Origin: QQUD01 sp039029915
GTDB taxonomy: Bacteria; Chloroflexota; Anaerolineae; Promineifilales; Promineifilaceae
Length of the DNA stretch: 10,036 nucleotides
Reading direction: 5' to 3'
Assembly (NCBI GenBank): GCA_039029915.1
Contig: JBCCFD010000290.1
Location: 1 to 10,036, forward strand
Both the position numbers and the translations under genes were made by a program. This document shows positions 6,512 through 10,036 of this stretch, one piece after another. The notes below the pieces were generated by a model that was given only the letters and a program-made list of their open reading frames with translations, was not told the origin of the DNA and made no database searches. Each line of letters begins with the position of its first letter. Position 1 is the first letter of the stretch.

Positions 6512-7206
6512 GAAACCCCCAGGTATGCGGAGCGAATGCCGGGATTCGCTGCCAGTTCTTTTGTGGTGCCCTGCAGAGAAATAAGGCCGTTTTCCAGCAC
6601 ATATCCTCGATCACTAATCGACATCGCCAACGGTACCTGCTGTTCAGCCACCAAAATCGTCATGCCCTGCTGTTGCAAAACGCGCAATGCTTCGTAAGCT
6701 GCCTGTGCCAAAAGAGGCGCTAATCCGGTACTCGGCTCATCGAGAACAAGCAGGCGTGGTTTTGACATCAAAGCCCGCCCAACAGCCAGCATTTGTTGTT
6801 CGCCACCGCTCATTGTGCCAGCGTGTTGGGTCAAACGCTCTTCCAGCCGTGGAAACAGCGCCAGGACGCTGGCTAATGTATCGGCATCCGGGCGGTGTGG
6901 GTACGCTCCCAAGACCAGATTTTCTCGCACTGTCATGCGCGGAAAAAGATGCCGCTCGGCGGGGACAAAGCTCATGCCTAATCTTGAAACCTCTTCAGCG
7001 GGCAGTTGGCTAATATCTCGACCGTCAAAGTGAACTTGCCCTTTTGACGCAGAAAGTAAGCCTGACACTGCTTTAAACAGTGTTGTCTTTCCTGCACCGT
7101 TAGAGCCAATAATCATCACCACTTCGCCAGCTTCAATATTGAATGAAGCGTCGTGAACTACATTGTTGCCACTATATCCGGCAGATAGATTCTTGACCTC
7201 AAGCAT
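6508..7206 (-). CDS. ABC transporter ATP-binding protein LivF
   Basis: A 232-residue cytoplasmic ATPase of the LivF type. Walker A is GSNGAGKTT (34-42), the signature is MSGGEQ (132-137) and Walker B is LLVLDEPS (152-159), with D156 and E157. VPAERHLFPRMTV (81-93) is the LivF form of the Q-loop region, and ILVAEQQ (184-190) replaces the His switch, as is usual in LivF. All motifs needed for ATP binding are intact. I chose ATG 7206 because AAGGAG (7219-7214) sits at ideal spacing; a TTG at 7236 would add ten residues and overlap livG deeply. With this start the gene overlaps livG by 8 bases. LivF and LivG would form the nucleotide-binding pair under LivH and LivM. Confidence 0.94.
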   Translation of the reverse strand: MLEVKNLSAGYSGNNVVHDASFNIEAGEVVMIIGSNGAGKTTLFKAVSGLLSASKGQVHFDGRDISQLPAEEVSRLGMSFVPAERHLFPRMTVRENLVLGAYPHRPDADTLASVLALFPRLEERLTQHAGTMSGGEQQMLAVGRALMSKPRLLVLDEPSTGLAPLLAQAAYEALRVLQQQGMTILVAEQQVPLAMSISDRGYVLENGLISLQGTTKELAANPGIRSAYLGVS

Positions 7207-7939
7207 GGTGGCTCTCCTTGCCCAAATACGCTTCAATGACGTCAGGGTGGTTTAAGACTTCATTCGGCAATCCTTGAGTTAACACCGTGCCAAAGTTAAG
7301 CACGACCGTTCGCTCGGCTAAACTGCGCACTGCTTTCATCACGTGCTCAACCCATATAATCGTTAGATTGAACTGATCTCGAATATTGCGCACAATTTCA
7401 ATGGATGCTTCAAGCTCTCCGTCGGTTAGCCCCGCCATCACTTCATCGAGTGCCAAAATGCGGGGTTGACCCGCAATTGATCGCGCAATTTGGAGAAACC
7501 GCTGCTGCTGAAGCGTTAAATTGCTCACTAAATCATGGCGGCGATCGGCTAAACCAACTGCTTCGAGGGCAACACCGGCCAGCTCAAATGCCTTTTTATC
7601 GTTTTTGTAACCAGTTGGTGTGCCAAACATCGCGCCCACCACCACGTTGTCCATAACGGTCATGGAGGAAAAGTGCTGAGGGGTTTGCTGTGCCATTGCA
7701 ATGCCCATTTGGCGAATGCGGTGGGCTGGTAGATTCGTAATATTTTGCCCATCAAAGGTGACAGTGCCGGATGAAGCCTTGTGCAGACCGATAACGAGCT
7801 TAAGAAGTGTACTTTTGCCTGCCCCGTTTGGGCCGACGATGGCCAGAATCTCGCCTTGGCGGGCCTCCATTGAGACGCCCCCAACCGCGGCTAGACCGCC
7901 AAAATGTTTCTCGACGTGTTGGAGTTGTAATAGTGCCAT
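7199..7939 (-). CDS. ABC transporter ATP-binding protein LivG with degenerate signature motif
   Basis: A 246-residue ATPase of the LivG type. Walker A is GPNGAGKST (36-44), the Q-loop is AQQTPQ (83-88), Walker B is ILALDEV (161-167) with D165 and E166, and the His switch is WVEHV (196-200). The signature motif is unusual: LTLQQQ (141-146), where relatives read LTLGEQ or LPYGQQ. The glycine equivalent to the fourth position of LSGGQ is thus Gln144, encoded within a CAG CAG CAG run. This could weaken ATP hydrolysis at the site formed with the LivF Walker A and make the LivF/LivG pair asymmetric, which is inference. The start ATG 7939 begins directly at the expected LivG N-terminus (LLQLQHVEKHFGGLAAV). 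It has no Shine-Dalgarno sequence, but a good promoter ends six bases upstream, which suggests leaderless translation. It is the first gene of the packed livGFHM set. Confidence 0.93.
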   Translation of the reverse strand: MALLQLQHVEKHFGGLAAVGGVSMEARQGEILAIVGPNGAGKSTLLKLVIGLHKASSGTVTFDGQNITNLPAHRIRQMGIAMAQQTPQHFSSMTVMDNVVVGAMFGTPTGYKNDKKAFELAGVALEAVGLADRRHDLVSNLTLQQQRFLQIARSIAGQPRILALDEVMAGLTDGELEASIEIVRNIRDQFNLTIIWVEHVMKAVRSLAERTVVLNFGTVLTQGLPNEVLNHPDVIEAYLGKESHHA

Positions 7940-7945
7940 TGGGTA

Positions 7946-7974
7946 ATTTTAGAATGATCGTGTCGTGGTGACAA
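7946..7974 (-). promoter_or_regulatory. Promoter of livGFHM, positioned for a leaderless mRNA
   Basis: On the minus strand, TTGTCA (7974-7969) and TAAAAT (7951-7946) are separated by exactly 17 bases; each hexamer differs by one base from the sigma-70 consensus. Counting from the -10 box, the expected transcription start falls at 7939, the A of the livG ATG. No ribosome binding site exists between the promoter and the ATG. Confidence 0.6.
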
Positions 7975-8023
7975 TGAAAAGTTGCTGGCAAACAGAGTTT
8001 CTCGATTAAAGGAGAAGGTTACA

Positions 8024-8165
8024 AAAATAGAACGCTGATTTCACTGATTTCGCTGATTTTTCTAGCTGCTATGTAAGTGAAAACCAAAATACACCGTTTT
8101 CTTTTTCTAGATGTTTTTTGGTTTTCACATAATCTGCGTCATCTGTGTCTTCAGCGTTCTATTTT
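8024..8165. repeat. Nested inverted-repeat element built of 9-bp units
   Basis: A 142-nt element fills half of the livK-livG gap. Its ends are perfect 15-bp inverted copies: AAAATAGAACGCTGA (8024-8038) and its complement (8151-8165). Inside is a second perfect pair, GTGAAAACCAAAA (8077-8089) with TTTTGGTTTTCAC (8116-8128). Each outer arm also carries three tandem 9-bp units. The left arm has CGCTGATTT, CACTGATTT, CGCTGATTT (8033-8059). The right arm, read on the minus strand, has CGCTGAAGA, CACAGATGA, CGCAGATTA (8156-8130). The units recall a CGCAGATTA/CACAGATGA-type intergenic repeat I have seen in several bacterial phyla (from memory). It could fold into a long hairpin in the livK transcript and act as an attenuator or 3' stabiliser, or be a small non-autonomous mobile element. 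Confidence 0.75.
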
Positions 8166-8235
8166 GAGATGGTCCAATATCTATTTGATGACTTTTCTGT
8201 TTACGTCAATGTTAAGCTCAACAACACATTAATTG

Positions 8236-9435
8236 CTATTGTTGAGGAACGTATGGTTCCAGTGGGTCGGATTGGGTTAATAGTTCAAACCACCAATCAC
8301 CAGCTTCATTAACGCCCTCGGGGGCTGGCCCTTCACTGACAATCACAAAGAGCGGCTGAGCGGCGGCAAATTCACCCCACTCGGTCCAGCTTAGCGTGTG
8401 GGCCATGCCGGGCATATCAAATTCATTGTCGTGCATGTATTCAGCAACGGCCGTTGGGTCGTCGCCAACCTCGGCAACCGCTTGAGCAACCATCTGAACG
8501 ATAGCATAACCGGCGACAGCGTCATCGGACATGAATTGATTGTCAGAAAATTCAAGATAACGACGGGCTAATTCTGCGTAGTCGTCGCTGAAGTAGTCCG
8601 CACATGAGAAGTCACTGTATCGGCTAAGCGCTAGCTCTTGCAAATTTCCAACGATAAGGTCTGTTGGTGTCCATGCTCCGGTAACTGGAACATCATGCAG
8701 GTCAGCTGAAAGCGTGACAATTGAACCGTTTCCGGGAGGATGACCGGTTGCTACAATCATTTCGGCTTCAAATTCAGACATGGCGCGAACAAAGGGGGTG
8801 AAGTCGGTGTTGGGCGGAACTGGTGCAACTTCGATTGTATAGTCGATGCCTGAGCCTTCAAATGAATTTTCCATGGCCGCTTTGAACGCTTGTCCCCAAG
8901 GATAGTCAGCCACAATGGCGCCTACCTTAGTGAAGCCTTGTTCTTGCGAGTATTGAAGTACAGGTTCGGCTACCATAGGTGCGGATGGGATACAGGTGCG
9001 GAAGGTGTAGCGACTGTCACGGGTAAAAACGGCTTCGGTACCTGATTTAACTAAGAAGTAGGGAATTTCTAACTCTTCAGCTGTGGCGGCAACGGGTGCT
9101 CCTACACCACTGGAAATGGTGCCCCCAACAGCGACAACGCCATCTTCTGCAAGTCTTTCAAAACGGTCAACCCCGATGTCGCCATCGTTTTCTGAATCTT
9201 GGACGATAATTTCGATCATACGGCCGTCTACACCGCCAGCATCATTAATTTCTTGAGCGGCGAGCGCCATCCCGTCTCGCACTTGGACACCCCAAGGGGT
9301 GAAGGTGCTGGTGAGGTCACTCAACTGCCCAATCTTGATGGTTTCAGATGAATCACTGCCTCCACCACAGGCAGCCAGCCCTATTGCAAAGGCAACGAGC
9401 AATAGCCAAAATGCAGATCTTGAATATTTAAACAT
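8236..9435 (-). CDS. ABC transporter substrate-binding lipoprotein, LivK type
   Basis: A 399-residue periplasmic-type binding protein of the branched-chain amino acid/amide (HAAT) family, anchored as a lipoprotein. The signal peptide has a basic start, a hydrophobic core (9-20) and the lipobox LAAC with the lipidated Cys at 23, followed by a GGGSDSS linker. The mature protein begins IKIGQLSDLTSTFTPWG and DGMALAAQEINDAGGVDG (34-72), the usual first strand and helix of this family. VVAVGGTISSGVGAPVAATAEELEIPYF (about 100-127) is the typical ligand-site region. The two-lobed fold and length are standard. The ligand could be a branched-chain amino acid, another amino acid, an amide or urea; the sequence alone does not decide. 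ATG 9435 has AAGGAG (9447-9442) at good spacing. The upstream region holds two palindromes and a tandem repeat, so the gene is probably regulated and may be expressed more strongly than livGFHM. It contains one AACGGCCGTT copy. Confidence 0.93.
   Translation of the reverse strand: MFKYSRSAFWLLLVAFAIGLAACGGGSDSSETIKIGQLSDLTSTFTPWGVQVRDGMALAAQEINDAGGVDGRMIEIIVQDSENDGDIGVDRFERLAEDGVVAVGGTISSGVGAPVAATAEELEIPYFLVKSGTEAVFTRDSRYTFRTCIPSAPMVAEPVLQYSQEQGFTKVGAIVADYPWGQAFKAAMENSFEGSGIDYTIEVAPVPPNTDFTPFVRAMSEFEAEMIVATGHPPGNGSIVTLSADLHDVPVTGAWTPTDLIVGNLQELALSRYSDFSCADYFSDDYAELARRYLEFSDNQFMSDDAVAGYAIVQMVAQAVAEVGDDPTAVAEYMHDNEFDMPGMAHTLSWTEWGEFAAAQPLFVIVSEGPAPEGVNEAGDWWFELLTQSDPLEPYVPQQ
8446..8455. repeat. 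AACGGCCGTT palindrome, copy 5 (in livK)
   Basis: Read as xxA ACG GCC GTT (Thr-Ala-Val), the same frame as copy 2. A related 8-mer, ACGGCCGT, occurs in the same gene at 9220-9227. Confidence 0.8.
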
Positions 9436-9452
9436 GTTAATCTCCTTTCCTT

Positions 9453-9477
9453 CTGTCTGTAAAAACTGTCTGTAAAA
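9453..9477. repeat. Tandem 13-bp repeat in the livK leader
   Basis: CTGTCTGTAAAA occurs twice head to tail (9453-9464 and 9466-9477) with one A between, giving a 13-bp period. It lies between the operator-like palindromes and the livK ribosome site, so it is probably in the 5' leader. It could be a binding site or the product of replication slippage. Confidence 0.6.
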
Positions 9478-9491
9478 TCCACCTAATTTTA

Positions 9492-9514
9492 CTGTATCTA
9501 AAATTTAGATACAG
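9492..9514. promoter_or_regulatory. Perfect 23-nt palindrome, candidate operator of livK
   Basis: CTGTATCTAAA (9492-9502) and TTTAGATACAG (9504-9514) flank a single central A. An 11-bp perfect dyad of this size about 60 bases before the livK ribosome site is typical of a dimeric helix-turn-helix repressor or activator site. No regulator gene is in the window, so its protein is unknown. Confidence 0.6.
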
Positions 9515-9533
9515 GTATTTTGCAAAAAATACC
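9514..9533. promoter_or_regulatory. Second palindrome abutting the livK operator
   Basis: GGTATTTT (9514-9521) and AAAATACC (9526-9533) are separated by GCAA. It shares its first base with the last base of the 23-nt palindrome. On the minus strand it contains TTGCAA, which could serve as a -35 element. It may be a second regulator site or a hairpin. Confidence 0.45.
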
Positions 9534-9672
9534 AAATTGCTTTGCGGTAAATCAACTGAATTCTAAAGTTATCTGCCTGATATGCCCTGAAACTCTGATG
9601 ATAGAAGATAGATCGTTAGAATATTTCCGCAAAAAATTGACGACCGTCCAATTATTGTAATATATGTTGTGG

Positions 9673-9698
9673 TAAAAACAAAAAGCGGTGAATACCGC
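9673..9698 (-). terminator. Rho-independent terminator of the MetE-like gene
   Basis: On the minus strand, GCGGT-ATTC-ACCGC (9698-9685) forms a 5-bp GC-rich stem with a tetraloop and is followed by TTTTTGTTTTT (9684-9674). It starts nine bases after the stop codon of the MetE-like gene. This separates that gene from livK, which is therefore transcribed independently. Confidence 0.75.
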
Positions 9699-9706
9699 GT
9701 GATTTT

Positions 9707-10036
9707 TTAAAGTCCCCAAACGGCCCTCGCCGTGTTTACCACGAGTTCAAGTTTTTCCCACTGCCGATCGTGAGGAATTTCGTTGCCATGAACGGTGCTA
9801 GCAAACCCGCACTGCGGACTCACACAAAGCTGGCTAAGCGGTATATATTGAGCCGCCTCGTCAATTCGTTTTGCTAATTCAGGCACAGTCTCCATTTCAC
9901 TCAATTTGGTGGAAATAATGCCCAACACAACAATTTTATTTTTTGGCACAAAGCGAAGTGGGGCAAAATCACCTGACCGCTCATCGTCATATTCAAGGAA
10001 GTAAGCATCGACATTGAGGTCATTGAACAATACTTC
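9707..10036 (-). CDS. MetE-like cobalamin-independent methyltransferase, C-terminal part
   Basis: The last 109 residues of a protein of the MetE/UROD-like superfamily; the rest runs off the window edge and the true start is not visible. The frame is open to position 10036, and a TTG at 10030 is merely an internal Leu codon. Visible features are the strand with FLEYDDERSGDFAPLRFVPK near the start, KIVVLGIISTKLSEMETVPELAKRI in the middle, and LCVSPQCGFAST near the end. The last matches the zinc-ligand cysteine segment (NPDCG in MetE) about 34 residues from the C-terminus. The full proteins use a zinc-bound thiol to accept a methyl group, as homocysteine does in methionine synthesis. This short, divergent type is often annotated as a MetE-like or epoxyalkane:CoM transferase-like protein, and the substrate is uncertain. 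It has its own terminator before livK. Confidence 0.85.
   Translation of the reverse strand, partial: EVLFNDLNVDAYFLEYDDERSGDFAPLRFVPKNKIVVLGIISTKLSEMETVPELAKRIDEAAQYIPLSQLCVSPQCGFASTVHGNEIPHDRQWEKLELVVNTARAVWGL

Noticed and set aside
7207..7236. Longer N-terminus of LivF from TTG 7236
   Set aside because: ATG 7206 has AAGGAG at ideal spacing and matches the usual LivF start MLEVKNL.

Overview
The window looks like chromosomal DNA from an uncultured, mesophilic, free-living bacterium. A member of the Chloroflexota (Anaerolineae/Ardenticatenia type) is the best guess. The reasons are the style of the lipoprotein, the style of the LivGFHMK and ECF41 proteins, a 192-residue protein of a kind I associate from memory with that phylum, and a strongly over-represented palindrome. 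This placement is inference only. No rRNA, tRNA, CRISPR array or intact mobile element is visible.

Layout. Positions 1-362 are AT-rich and have no convincing gene. An AT-rich gene of unknown function (363-941, +) follows. Next comes about 670 bases of non-coding DNA holding inverted repeats and a broken 3' end of a second livM gene (1312-1449, -). A CPBP/CAAX-type membrane protease gene (1616-2266, +) converges on a two-gene minus-strand operon. That operon encodes an NDH-2-like FAD oxidoreductase (3186-4394) and, overlapping its end, an ECF41-type sigma factor (2336-3208). Upstream of the operon lies a near-match to the ECF41 promoter, which suggests autoregulation.

The right half is a high-affinity ABC uptake locus of the branched-chain amino acid/amide (HAAT) family on the minus strand: livK (binding lipoprotein), livG, livF, livH and livM. 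LivK captures the ligand outside the membrane, LivH and LivM form the channel, and LivF and LivG hydrolyse ATP. livG to livM is tightly packed with 4-8 base overlaps. livK is separated from livG by 296 bases containing a nested inverted-repeat element built of 9-bp units. livG has its own good promoter placed so that its mRNA would be leaderless. livK is preceded by a good ribosome binding site, a 13-bp tandem repeat and two abutting palindromes that look like operators. A MetE-like methyltransferase gene, cut by the window edge, ends in a terminator upstream of livK.

Most notable signals: five exact copies of the 10-bp palindrome AACGGCCGTT, falling in all three reading frames of genes (HIP1-like behaviour); the nested 9-bp-unit inverted repeat; the leaderless livG promoter; a LivG ATPase whose signature-motif glycine is a glutamine; the ECF41 autoregulatory promoter; and the livM remnant. 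I see no clear new defence or biosynthetic system.
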